Of a stretch of DNA of 61,371 nucleotides, positions 17,034-26,237 are shown piece by piece; positions within the stretch are counted from its first letter, which is position 1, and every line of letters starts with the position of its first letter. The position numbers were made by a program, and so were the translations under genes. The DNA is taken from the NCBI GenBank assembly GCA_964526785.1, contig CAZGMJ010000033.1, forward strand, positions 1-61,371, in the 5' to 3' direction. Below the pieces are notes generated by a model, which was not told the DNA's origin, searched no databases, and saw only the letters and a program-made list of their open reading frames with translations. This stretch comes from CAZGMJ01 sp964526785. GTDB lineage: Bacteria; Planctomycetota; Phycisphaerae; Sedimentisphaerales; Anaerobacaceae.

Positions 17034-19922
17034 ATGGATATACACGCCTGGAAAGTCCGGACGGCACTTTTGTGCGTAATTTTCCTGCCGGCCTGTTGTG
17101 TTCATGGGGAGAGTTCTTCATCAGCGATCCCGCTGCATGGCACGTGGCAGTTCCAACTCGATCCCGAGAACGTCGGTATCAAGCAGGAGTGGTTTGCCAG
17201 GGAACTGAAGGACACCGTCACCCTACCGGGCACAACCGACGAGAATCACAAGGGCATCCAGAAAGATGAACAGCGCGTCGATCGGCTATCGCGTGTGTGG
17301 TACTGGAAAGGGCCGGCCTGGTATCAGCGTCGTGTAACGATTCCCGCCACATGGAAAGGCCGGCGGATTACGCTGTTTCTGGAGCGGACCAAGAACACTC
17401 GGGTCTGGGTGGACAGGAGGTTCTGCGGCTGGGATGATACGCTCAGCGCCCCGCAGGTTTTCGATGTGACTGCGGCAATGACGCCGGGGCGGCATACTAT
17501 AACGGTACTGGTCGACAACTCCAAACTGCCGCCGGTCGGCCCCGCTCATGCGGTCGATGAACGCACGCAGACCAACTGGAACGGCATCATAGGCAAGATG
17601 GAACTTCGCGCTACGGCTCCGGTCTGGCTCGATGACGTACAGGTGTATCCGAATGCACGGGAGAAGAAGGCCCGCGTTCGTGTGGCGGTCGGCAACATCA
17701 CAGGCGTAGCCGCCTCGGGGCAGATCGCGGTGGCGTGCGAGAGTTACAACGTCGCCGAACCGGCGGTTTTCAAGATGCAAACCGTCAAGGTTAATGCCCC
17801 CAAGACGGAGAACGTCGTCGAGTTCACGTATGAGCCGGGCGACAACGTGCCGCTCTGGGATGAGTTCGAGCCGGCCATGCTCCGCCTGGATATACGGCTC
17901 GAAACAACCGCGGGTGGGGAGACATATGGTGATAAGCGATCGGTCAATTTCGGTATGCGCGATTTTGGCAGGGAGCGCAACCGGCTGCTGATCAATGGCA
18001 AGAGGGTATTTCTGCGGGGTCGGATTGATTGCGCCAATTACCCGCTGACCGGTTATCCACCGATGGACAAGGCCGGCTGGCGACGGCTTTTGTCGATCGC
18101 GAAGGCGTGGGGCATCAACCATTTTCGCTTCCATTCCTGGTGTCCGCCCGAGGCGGCCTTTGAAGCGGCCGACGAGTTGGGCGTGTATTTCCAGGCCGAA
18201 CTGCCCAACAAGCGGAGCGGATTTCATGCCCCGGAGGACACGGAAGCGGCGATTCACAACATCGATCGGCTCGATGTGGAAGCCGTAGATACGAAGGTCT
18301 CGCTCTATGATTACGGCAAACGCGAGGGAGAACTGATTCTCAAGAACTTCGGGAACCACCCTTCTTTCGTCATGTTCACGCTGGGCAACGAACTTGGTCG
18401 TACGCAGGGGATGTTCGAACTGGTCGAGCATTTCGGGAAAACCGATCCGCGCCATCTTTACGCGCAGGGATCAAACAACATGCACTGGAATCCCAGCCTG
18501 GCTGAAGGCGACGACTTCTGGGTGACCGGAAAGGTGAAGAAGGATTCGCTTCCACTTCGCGGCTCATTTTCGGTGCTCGATTTTCCCAAGGCTCCCATCG
18601 AGGGTTTTCCTCCCTCGACGATGTTCGATTTCAGCGAATCGATCGAAGGCATCCCGGTTCCCATGATCGGTCATGAAACCGGCCAGTACCAGGTCTATCC
18701 CGATTACCGGGACATCCCGAAGTTCACCGGTGTGCTCAAGGCGAAGAATTACGAGATATTCCGCGAACGGCTCAGGGAGGCGGGCATGCTCGATCAGTCA
18801 CATGACTTTGTGCGCTCCTCGGGAGCTCTTTCGGCTATCTGTTACCGAGCGGATATCGAAATGGCCCTCAGGACGCCGGGCATGGGCGGGTTTCAATTGC
18901 TCGACATTCAGGACTTCCCCGGCCAGGGCACGGCGCTGGTCGGCATGCTGAACGTGTTCATGGAGCCCAAAGGCGTGGTCGAGCCGCATGTATGGCGGCA
19001 ATTCTGCTGTGAGACGGTTCCGCTTCTCCGCATGAAGAAATACACATGGACAACAGACGAGACCTTTATCGGCCGCGTGCAGGTCGCCCACTATGGCCCG
19101 GCCGATCTACCCGACGCCCGCATCAAATGGACTGTCACGGGCAGTGATGGACAGACGGTTGCAGCCGACGTTTTCGAGCCGGTCACCATCGAGCAGGGCA
19201 AGGTCTTCGAGGTCGATATGTTCTCGGTGCCGCTGAGCCGCATCGAAGCGCCACAGAAGCTGACGATAACTCTGGCTATCGAGGGGACAACGTATCGCAA
19301 CGATTATCCGATCTGGGTCTATCGGCCGGACGTGGACATCACTGTGCCGGACGATGTGATGGTGACGGACAGTTTTACGGCTACTGAAACCAGGGATCAT
19401 CTGGCATCCGGCGGCACGGTCCTGCTGTTGCCTCGTCTCGATCAACTGCCGCACAGCATCGAGGGCGGCTTTCAATGTGAGTTCTGGTCTCCGATGTTTG
19501 GTATAGCGGCTCGCAAACGGGGCGTGAAACCGCCGCCGGGAACATTGGGCATTCTCTGCGATCCCCAAACGCCGGCGCTGGCCGCCTTTCCGACGGAATT
19601 TCACAGCAACTGGCAGTGGTGGCACGTGGTAAAGAACTCGCGACCGCTTATTCTTGACGACGCGCCGGACGATTATCGCCCAACGGTTCAGGTGATCGAC
19701 AATTTCGCGCGCAATCACAAGCTCGGGCTGATCGCAGAAACCAGAGTCGGTGAAGGCAAGATGTTGATATGTGCGATCGATCTGCCCGGCAATCAGGACA
19801 AACCCGCGGTGCGCCAGCTATTGCACAGCCTGTTGCAGTATGTTCATTCGCGCCGGTTTGCCCCCAAGGCGGAGTTAGAGATCGAGCTGCTCAAGAAGCT
19901 ACTTCCCGGAAGGCCTCAATGA
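17034..19922 (+). CDS. Secreted glycoside hydrolase family 2 protein
   Basis: This exported GH2-type enzyme has about 962 residues. After a signal peptide (VRTALLCVIFLPACCVHG) come the jelly-roll sugar-binding domain (LHGTWQFQLDP, WYQRRVTIPATWKGRRI), an immunoglobulin-like domain, and the TIM barrel. Candidate acid/base Glu453 lies in FTLGNELGR and candidate nucleophile Glu548 in GHETGQYQVYPD. The C-terminal part after residue 650 holds beta-rich domains. This subgroup is common in planctomycetes and is not canonical LacZ; a beta-galactosidase, glucuronidase or other specificity cannot be decided. It ends with an ATGA overlap with the next gene, so the two are translationally coupled. Confidence 0.88.
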   Translation: MDIHAWKVRTALLCVIFLPACCVHGESSSSAIPLHGTWQFQLDPENVGIKQEWFARELKDTVTLPGTTDENHKGIQKDEQRVDRLSRVWYWKGPAWYQRRVTIPATWKGRRITLFLERTKNTRVWVDRRFCGWDDTLSAPQVFDVTAAMTPGRHTITVLVDNSKLPPVGPAHAVDERTQTNWNGIIGKMELRATAPVWLDDVQVYPNAREKKARVRVAVGNITGVAASGQIAVACESYNVAEPAVFKMQTVKVNAPKTENVVEFTYEPGDNVPLWDEFEPAMLRLDIRLETTAGGETYGDKRSVNFGMRDFGRERNRLLINGKRVFLRGRIDCANYPLTGYPPMDKAGWRRLLSIAKAWGINHFRFHSWCPPEAAFEAADELGVYFQAELPNKRSGFHAPEDTEAAIHNIDRLDVEAVDTKVSLYDYGKREGELILKNFGNHPSFVMFTLGNELGRTQGMFELVEHFGKTDPRHLYAQGSNNMHWNPSLAEGDDFWVTGKVKKDSLPLRGSFSVLDFPKAPIEGFPPSTMFDFSESIEGIPVPMIGHETGQYQVYPDYRDIPKFTGVLKAKNYEIFRERLREAGMLDQSHDFVRSSGALSAICYRADIEMALRTPGMGGFQLLDIQDFPGQGTALVGMLNVFMEPKGVVEPHVWRQFCCETVPLLRMKKYTWTTDETFIGRVQVAHYGPADLPDARIKWTVTGSDGQTVAADVFEPVTIEQGKVFEVDMFSVPLSRIEAPQKLTITLAIEGTTYRNDYPIWVYRPDVDITVPDDVMVTDSFTATETRDHLASGGTVLLLPRLDQLPHSIEGGFQCEFWSPMFGIAARKRGVKPPPGTLGILCDPQTPALAAFPTEFHSNWQWWHVVKNSRPLILDDAPDDYRPTVQVIDNFARNHKLGLIAETRVGEGKMLICAIDLPGNQDKPAVRQLLHSLLQYVHSRRFAPKAELEIELLKKLLPGRPQ

Positions 19923-21277
19923 GACGACGGAAATTCCTCAAAGTCGCCGGCGGTGGAATAGCACTTTCGCCCTGGCTGGAGAAGTTGGTTGTTGGAGCAG
20001 ATCACAGCGCAGCGCAGGACAGCGCCCGTCCTGACATTCGCTCGCTGTTCGAATCGAACTGCGAAGAGGCTTTGGCTCTGACCGAGGCCGTCTTTCACAG
20101 GTGCATTCTTGATAAGATAAGGCCGCCGACCCCGCCCCTGGAGAATACATGGATCGTTCCCGGCGGGCCGTACTACAAGGGCCAGTGGATATGGGATACG
20201 ATGTTCGTGGTGGATCTTCTGAGTATTCTGCCCGGCAAGAAGAAGATGATTCGCGACATCTTTCAGAATTACTGGGACTTTCAGGATCGCTGGAATCGAA
20301 AGATGCCTGAATATGCGCATGATATGGTTACCGTCGCGATCAAGACCGAATCTCAAGAGGTCCGGCAGTTCTCGCAGATACCGATTCTGGCCTGGGGCGT
20401 CGAACGTATCTATCGGCGCAACGGCGACAAGGATCTTGTCGAGCAGTGTCTGGATCGGCTGGAGCGATTCCATGACTGGTATTGGCGCGAGCGGGATGTG
20501 ACGAACATCGGGCTGGTTACGGTCGGTTCGTACAGCGGAAAACTGCAACACGCACGATGGGAGACGTTTGACTATGAATGCAACATGGACGATCTCACGC
20601 TGAGTACTCATCCCTCGCGGAAAGGCCCGGATGAAGGTGCGTGGTATGGCGACATCTGTGTGACCGGCAACACATCATATCTCATTATGGGCGAACGGAG
20701 TCTCGTCCGGTTGGCGGAAATCGCGGGCGACCGACAGATGGCGGAGCGACGCAGGCGGAGGATCAACAAGGCCGTTGGGGCGATGCGCGACCACATGTGG
20801 GACGAGAAGGCGGGGACATTTCTGTCGGTCGAGCGTGATACGATGGAGAAGGTCCCGGTGGCGACTATCGGCAGTTGGATTCCATTGACAGCAGGCGTTC
20901 CCACCAGAGCGATGGCGGACCGCATGGCCGAGGTGCTCGCCAGCGATCCGTGGCAGACGCCATTGCCCGTCCCGACGGTCGACAGCACGGATCATCGATG
21001 GAAGTCCAACCGCTTTTGGCGCGGCGATGTCTGGCCGCCGACCAACTACCAGATTGCATGCGGTCTTGCGAGCTATGGGCACAAAGACCTCGCCGCCGAC
21101 ATTGCGGACAAGACCATCGCTAATGCGATAAAGCACGGGATCAGCGAACACTATGACTCTGTCTCGGGCAGGCCCCTCGGCGTTCGGGATTACTGCATGG
21201 GTTGCACGCTGGCAACCATGATGCTTGACGGCCTGACGGAAGACTACAGATTGCGGCTTCGGGGCGAGAGCGATTAG
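19919..21277 (+). CDS. Tat-exported GH63/trehalase-like glycosidase
   Basis: This protein of about 452 residues has a twin-arginine signal (MRRRKFLKVAGGGIALS) and an (alpha/alpha)6-barrel catalytic domain like the MGH1/GH63-type and trehalase-like glycosidases. Visible conserved blocks are GQWIWDTMFVVDLLSILPG, GAWYGDICVTGNTSYLI, and FWRGDVWPPTNYQIACGL, followed by the helical repeat end. The start overlaps the stop of the GH2 gene by four bases; a longer frame from 19769 would lie inside GH2 and is rejected. An alpha-glucosidase or mannosyl-oligosaccharide-glucosidase activity would suit trimming of N-glycan-like or alpha-linked side chains, but specificity is inferred only from fold. Confidence 0.8.
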   Translation: MRRRKFLKVAGGGIALSPWLEKLVVGADHSAAQDSARPDIRSLFESNCEEALALTEAVFHRCILDKIRPPTPPLENTWIVPGGPYYKGQWIWDTMFVVDLLSILPGKKKMIRDIFQNYWDFQDRWNRKMPEYAHDMVTVAIKTESQEVRQFSQIPILAWGVERIYRRNGDKDLVEQCLDRLERFHDWYWRERDVTNIGLVTVGSYSGKLQHARWETFDYECNMDDLTLSTHPSRKGPDEGAWYGDICVTGNTSYLIMGERSLVRLAEIAGDRQMAERRRRRINKAVGAMRDHMWDEKAGTFLSVERDTMEKVPVATIGSWIPLTAGVPTRAMADRMAEVLASDPWQTPLPVPTVDSTDHRWKSNRFWRGDVWPPTNYQIACGLASYGHKDLAADIADKTIANAIKHGISEHYDSVSGRPLGVRDYCMGCTLATMMLDGLTEDYRLRLRGESD

Positions 21278-21349
21278 TCGCCAGGTTGCCGCGGGTTGAG
21301 TCAAGCCGAGGATTGTCATCATAGAAGGCGGGTAACTTCAGATTCCGAG

Positions 21350-21648
21350 TTAGAATCCGGAGACAGTGGTCCGGGCCCGTTCAATGGCGAGGCATATCAT
21401 CTTGTTCAGGTCCCGGAGGATCAATCCACCAGGTATGACGGTCATGGGGCCCACGCGCCAGGGCCGTCCAGCACTTTTACACCGGCGAGCCGGGTATATC
21501 CGTCCGGCGAGGCCTCGACGAGGGTCAGTTTTCCGTTGTCGGCCATGACATATAGAAGGCCATCGGCGGTGACATGCGATCCGAGTCCGAATGTATGCTC
21601 GCTGCCGCGTTGCCATTTGACATTGCCTTCGAGATATAGGCAGGTCAG
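21350..21648 (-). pseudogene. Decayed PQQ-type beta-propeller (BamB/dehydrogenase-like) fragment
   Basis: On the minus strand one frame reads VTADGLLYVMADNGKLTLVE, ASPDGYTRLAGVKVLDG and AWAP, then stop. The neighbouring frame continues with PGGLILRDLNKMICL. This is the usual end of planctomycete PQQ-binding-like beta-propeller proteins (ADG.LYV....G.L.LVEASP...W.....GG.LILRD). A one- or two-base frameshift at the AWAP site and an in-frame stop just upstream of the fragment show the gene is broken; most of its 5' part is missing. The rest of the 600-base gap between the flanking glycan genes shows nothing else. Confidence 0.7.
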
Positions 21649-21873
21649 TCAGCCGTCGGAGCGTTACGCTTCGGTCTGCGGGACGGGCGTGGACATCTCA
21701 AGCCGAGATGCGTGGGATACCGCGTGAGAATACCGCTTTGATGTGATTATCCTTGACTGTGCAGGCTGTGAAGGACTACAATGCGAGTGCTGGATTCGGT
21801 TGCATGTTGCGAGCGGCCTTTTCGAATCCGCAGTCCGGATCCAACCGGCCACGAAGGATGTGAGGAGAATTGA

Positions 21874-23412
21874 ATGGCACGGCTTGTTGAGTTGAGGAGC
21901 AAACGGTTAGCCGTCCTGCTCGCAGTCTCGGCTGTCGGTTTGTTGCCATCGGCGTGCTGGAGTGAGTCGATTGACATATCGCAGGCTCACGGCTATCGCG
22001 GCATCTGGTACGGCGTGGGAAACGTCGGCGGCGAGTACGTCTACAAATACAGCGGCGGCCTCGGCACCTATTGTGCGAAGCACAAGCCGTTTGCAGTCTA
22101 CTGTGAGAAGGTGAACCGAACCTTCTTCTGTTACGGCGGGACAACCGAGTCAAGCAACACGCGTTTGCTTCACATGGTCTCCTATTACGATCACAACACG
22201 GCAATGGTGCCGAGGCCCACAATCCTTTTGGACAAGGGCACAAGCGACGCCCACGATAATCCCGTGATATCGGTCGATGACGGTGGATACATCTGGATTT
22301 TCTCGACTGCTCACGGTACAGGCCGACCCGCCTACATTCACAAGAGCACGGAACCATATAGCATAGACGGCTTCGAACGAATCGACGCGACGAGGGACGG
22401 TGGTGAACCACTGAACAACTTTTCGTACATGCAGGCCTGGCACGTTCCTTCAGCCGGGTTCGTCTGCTTCTTTACGCACTACGGCGATCCGGCCGCACGG
22501 ACCAGCTTCCTGATGACGAGCCCCGACGGCGTCGAGTGGAAGTGGACCCGACTGGCTGCAATCCACCAGGGTCATTACCAGATCAGCGCCGTTTCCGCAG
22601 ACAAGGCCGGGGCCGCATTCAACTACCACCCCAACGGCCAAGGGCTGGACCACAGGACCAATTTGTATTACATGGAAACGCACGACACGCCCGAATTCGG
22701 CCACACGTGGAAAGCAGCGGACGGAAGAGTATTGGATCTACCTTTGACAAGTCCCGACAATCCCGCGCTCGTACATGACTACCAATCTGAAGGGCTGAAT
22801 GTCTATCTCAATGACATTCAGTTCGATGAACTGGGAAGGCCGGTGATCCAATTCGTGACGAGCCGGGGATGGCGGCCGGGTCCGCAGAACGACCCGCGCA
22901 CCTGGAGAGTGGCCCGATGGACGGGGCGAAAATGGGCAATAACAACAGTGACCACTTCAGACAACAACTACGACATGGGATCGCTCTATCTCGAAAGTGA
23001 CACAGCATGGCGTATCATCGGCCCTACGGAGACGGGGCCGCAGGCGTACAACACGGGCGGCGAGATGGCGATGTGGCTCAGCGGCGACAAGGGGCAGACC
23101 TGGAGACGAGTCAAGAGGCTCACGAAAGACAGCGAGCGAAACCATACATATGCCAGGCGTCCCGTGAATGCTCATCCTGACTTCTATGCTTTTTGGGCGG
23201 ACGGGGACGGCAGAAAGAAGTCCGAATCCAACCTCTATTTCTGCGATAAGCGAGGGCATGTGTGGCGCCTGCTCAGGCAAATGGAGGACAATATCGCCAG
23301 GCCGGCGGCTATGTCCAACCGAGATCCCGATATAAACGGCGACGGTGTTGTCAACGCTGCGGACTTCGCCGTTCTCAGCATTAATTGGCTGGATAAGGGA
23401 CTGTGGCCGTAA
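21874..23412 (+). CDS. Secreted BNR_4 beta-propeller protein with dockerin-like tail
   Basis: This exported protein has 512 residues. The signal peptide (LAVLLAVSAVGLLPSACWS) is followed by a BNR_4-type seven-bladed propeller: GYRGIWYGVGNVGGEYVYKY, LGTYCAKHKPFAVYC, TFFCYGGT, DAHDNPVISVDDGGYIWIF and LNDIQFDELGRPVIQF. Some polysaccharide lyases (ulvan lyase families PL24/PL25) share this fold, so a lyase or glycan-binding role is possible. The C-terminus is a single EF-hand-like unit, DPDINGDGVVNAADFAVL, then NWLDKGLWP, like the sorting/attachment tails of Phycisphaerae. GAGGAG precedes the ATG by six bases. Confidence 0.8.
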   Translation: MARLVELRSKRLAVLLAVSAVGLLPSACWSESIDISQAHGYRGIWYGVGNVGGEYVYKYSGGLGTYCAKHKPFAVYCEKVNRTFFCYGGTTESSNTRLLHMVSYYDHNTAMVPRPTILLDKGTSDAHDNPVISVDDGGYIWIFSTAHGTGRPAYIHKSTEPYSIDGFERIDATRDGGEPLNNFSYMQAWHVPSAGFVCFFTHYGDPAARTSFLMTSPDGVEWKWTRLAAIHQGHYQISAVSADKAGAAFNYHPNGQGLDHRTNLYYMETHDTPEFGHTWKAADGRVLDLPLTSPDNPALVHDYQSEGLNVYLNDIQFDELGRPVIQFVTSRGWRPGPQNDPRTWRVARWTGRKWAITTVTTSDNNYDMGSLYLESDTAWRIIGPTETGPQAYNTGGEMAMWLSGDKGQTWRRVKRLTKDSERNHTYARRPVNAHPDFYAFWADGDGRKKSESNLYFCDKRGHVWRLLRQMEDNIARPAAMSNRDPDINGDGVVNAADFAVLSINWLDKGLWP

Positions 23413-23496
23413 GGAAGAACACTATTCATTCTGCATATGTGAAAAGGACATCCGGAGAATCGCAACAACAACCTAAATGATCTGGAGGAGACAACC

Positions 23497-26115
23497 ATGT
23501 GTACAAGACTATGTCTATTGGTTCTCATTGTTCTGGTGCCGGCGCTGCCTGTATCCACTCTTGCCGCGGATATTGCGTGGACCGGCGGCGGCGCCGACAG
23601 TCTATGGAGCACGACGGCAAACTGGGACAGCGGGTTGCCCACCGACGGCGACGATGCGTACGTCAATTCGGATCCCGGAGTTCTGATTGACGCAAGCGTG
23701 AGCGCCGAGGCGCTCGATGTCATCATAGGTGACAGTGACGGCGACACAGGCAGAGCCACTATGACGGGCGGTTCCCTGACGGTTCACAAGACCGGAGGCG
23801 GCGGACCGGGCCTTTGGGTAGGCAATCGGGGCACGGGATACCTTGATATGAGCGGCGGCGCACTGTCGGCGGACAACGTGTACGCTCCTCGGAATGCGCC
23901 GGGCCAGGGATATATTACGTTGAGCGGCGGCACGATTACCACGGGCAATACCTTTACTCTGGGTCTGCACCACAACGAGTATGGAGAACTGATTATGACC
24001 GGCGGCGTCATTGAAGTCGGCTCCATGTTTCGGTGTTCGGATATTGGAGCGGCTTATCTGCATATGCTGGGCGGTTCCATTAACGTCGCGGGCACGTTTT
24101 ATGTTGTCAGAAGGGGCAACAACGGGGGATCCAATACATACGGCCACGTTCAACTCGACGGAGGAACCATTACGGTCGAAGATTTCCAGATGGACGCGCA
24201 GAACAGCGGCAGACCCGCTACCATGGACGTCACAGCAGGCAAACTGGTCATAACCACCGACAAAACGGGCATCATTAACATCTACGTCTTCAACGGCTGG
24301 ATTACGGGATATGGAGGCAGCGGAGAAGTCAACGTCGATCTTGTCGACGGAGAGACGGTAATTACGGCTACACCCGGACCGCAGGCGTGGCACGCCGCTC
24401 CCGAAGAGGGAGCGACCGGCGTGCCGCTCGATGCGGACATAAGCTGGTCGGCGGGCCTTAATGCCACTGCACATGAAGTATACTTTGGCAGCAGCTTCGA
24501 CGACGTGAATGACGCGACCGATCCAAACATCCCGCCGGGCCGCGGCAGACAGGACGCCAACAGTTACGACCCGGGGCCGCTGGAACTGGGGCAGACGTAC
24601 TACTGGCGCATCGACGAACTAAGCGAGGCCGGCGGTTCCGACCCGTGGCGGGGCGACGTCTGGAGTTTCGACACGCCGGAGTACTTCGTCGTCGATGATT
24701 TCGAGGACTACAACAATTACTCGCCGGATACGGTTTGGGACACCTGGATTGACGGCTATGAAGTCGCTACCAATGGAGGTATGGCGGGCTACGATCTGGG
24801 TGCGAGCGTCGACGAAGGCGAGAACTACATGGAGACTGTCATCGTACAGGGCGGGCAGGAATCGATGCCGTTCTTCTATGACAACACCGGCGAGGCAGCA
24901 CATTCGCAGGTTGTACGTACTTTTGCCGCACCCAGGGACTGGACGACAGCGGGCGTCAGGGCGCTGTCGCTGTGGTTCTACGGCAATCTGGACAATACCG
25001 TCGACCGAATGTATGTCGCGCTGGAGGACGGACAGGGAGCACTCCAGACCGTGTACTACGACGATCCCAACAGCGTTATATGGCACGCCTGGCAGCAGTG
25101 GAACATCGATCTGGCCCGGTTCAGCGATCTCGGTGTGGATCTCGCAAACGTAGCCAAGATCTACATAGGCGTTGGCGAAGAAGGCCAGGCACCCGGGGCA
25201 GGCGGCAAAGGCAGGCTCTTCATCGACAGCCTCAGATTGTATCCGTCTCGCTGCATCCCCGAATACGCTCCCGCGGGCGATCTGGACGGCGACTGCGATG
25301 TGGATTACAGCGACCTGAACCTGCTGCTGGATAGCTGGCTGGAGAGTTTCACGTGGGACACAACCGGCGGTTTCGACGGCAACGGCTGTCTTGAACTCGA
25401 CGGAGCCGGAGATCGCATCTTCGTACCGGCGGCCCCTTTTCCGCGTGACGCGTTCACGTATTCGATCTGGTTCAAGCCAGACGAACTCATGGACGCGGAC
25501 AGCGGTCGTCAGGACCTGATTTACTGGTCGGGGGGAGGACCGGCTCCCGGCGCGCGTCCCGCACTGGTTCACAATATCGACGGGAGCGGACGGCTGCGTG
25601 CGAGCATCATGCTGGATACGATGGCTTCCGGCGAGCAGGGCCTTGCGTTTACCGACAGCAGGTCGTTCGAGCCTTCCACCTGGTATCACGCGGCTTTTGC
25701 TTTTGACGGCGACACAACGCAGGTATATGTCAACGGCAACTGGGAGAACACGCTGAACTTCTCGGGCATACACCAGCAGCGTTACACGCCCGGCGTATAT
25801 TTCGGCGCGAGCACCGGCGGAGCGAATGCATTCGACGGCAGGCTCGATGACATCCGCATCTATGACTATGCTCTGTCGTCTGCCGGTGTCGCCGATCTGG
25901 CAAACGCCGCAGGAGAACCAGCCCCAGGCCCGGTAGCATGGTACAAACTCGACGAGGCGGGCAGCGGTAATGTTGCCGATTCTTCGGGAAACGGTTACGA
26001 CGGGTACGTTTTGTTTGTTTCGCCTTACGCCAATCCATACGACGACAATGAAATCGGGATCAAGGACTTTGCCGTGCTGGCGGAAACCTGGCTGGAAAAA
26101 GATATCTGGCCGTAG
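23497..26115 (+). CDS. Large secreted LamG/dockerin-type adhesin or glycan-binding protein
   Basis: This exported protein has 872 residues. After the signal peptide (LLVLIVLVPALPVSTLAA) comes a glycine-rich beta-helix-like region with repeated TGG-x-(L/I) turns (about 85-260). A fibronectin-III-like module follows (ISWSAGLNATAHEVYFGSSF), then a carbohydrate-binding-like module starting VDDFEDYNNYSPDTVWDTWI. A dockerin-like EF-hand (GDLDGDCDVDYSDLNLLLDS, about 592-612) precedes a LamG domain (FTYSIWFKPDEL, STWYHAAFAFDGDTTQVYVN, FDGRLDDIRIYDYAL). The protein ends in a short tail, KDFAVLAETWLEKDIWP, nearly the same as that of the preceding gene. The ATG follows GGAGGAG. Function is likely surface or extracellular glycan binding; no catalytic residues are recognised. 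Confidence 0.8.
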   Translation: MCTRLCLLVLIVLVPALPVSTLAADIAWTGGGADSLWSTTANWDSGLPTDGDDAYVNSDPGVLIDASVSAEALDVIIGDSDGDTGRATMTGGSLTVHKTGGGGPGLWVGNRGTGYLDMSGGALSADNVYAPRNAPGQGYITLSGGTITTGNTFTLGLHHNEYGELIMTGGVIEVGSMFRCSDIGAAYLHMLGGSINVAGTFYVVRRGNNGGSNTYGHVQLDGGTITVEDFQMDAQNSGRPATMDVTAGKLVITTDKTGIINIYVFNGWITGYGGSGEVNVDLVDGETVITATPGPQAWHAAPEEGATGVPLDADISWSAGLNATAHEVYFGSSFDDVNDATDPNIPPGRGRQDANSYDPGPLELGQTYYWRIDELSEAGGSDPWRGDVWSFDTPEYFVVDDFEDYNNYSPDTVWDTWIDGYEVATNGGMAGYDLGASVDEGENYMETVIVQGGQESMPFFYDNTGEAAHSQVVRTFAAPRDWTTAGVRALSLWFYGNLDNTVDRMYVALEDGQGALQTVYYDDPNSVIWHAWQQWNIDLARFSDLGVDLANVAKIYIGVGEEGQAPGAGGKGRLFIDSLRLYPSRCIPEYAPAGDLDGDCDVDYSDLNLLLDSWLESFTWDTTGGFDGNGCLELDGAGDRIFVPAAPFPRDAFTYSIWFKPDELMDADSGRQDLIYWSGGGPAPGARPALVHNIDGSGRLRASIMLDTMASGEQGLAFTDSRSFEPSTWYHAAFAFDGDTTQVYVNGNWENTLNFSGIHQQRYTPGVYFGASTGGANAFDGRLDDIRIYDYALSSAGVADLANAAGEPAPGPVAWYKLDEAGSGNVADSSGNGYDGYVLFVSPYANPYDDNEIGIKDFAVLAETWLEKDIWP

Positions 26116-26197
26116 TGGCCAAGTGTCGGGGCATGTGAGTACGGCCGGTACAGATGCGATGGACATTTGAAAAGCGGTCTCTGCATAGAAAGGACTC

Positions 26198-26220
26198 GGT
26201 TCGGCAGAACGGGCCGAACC
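26198..26220 (+). repeat. Perfect 8-bp inverted repeat before the pseudopilin gene
   Basis: GGTTCGGC and GCCGAACC are separated by seven bases, 18 bases before the pseudopilin ATG. There is no T-run after it, so it is not a standard intrinsic terminator. A 5'-UTR hairpin that influences mRNA stability or translation, or an mRNA end for the LamG gene, are both possible. Confidence 0.45.
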
Positions 26221-26237
26221 AAAGAGAGAATCAGACT

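Noticed and set aside
17286..18455. Open frame of about 389 codons antisense to the GH2 gene
   Set aside because: Same reasoning: the GH2 catalytic motifs are on the plus strand.
24619..26166. Open frame of about 515 codons antisense to the LamG protein
   Set aside because: It mirrors a strongly supported secreted protein, has no domain resemblance or ribosome-binding site, and shows the Val/Arg/Ile-rich composition of an antisense shadow in GC-rich coding DNA.
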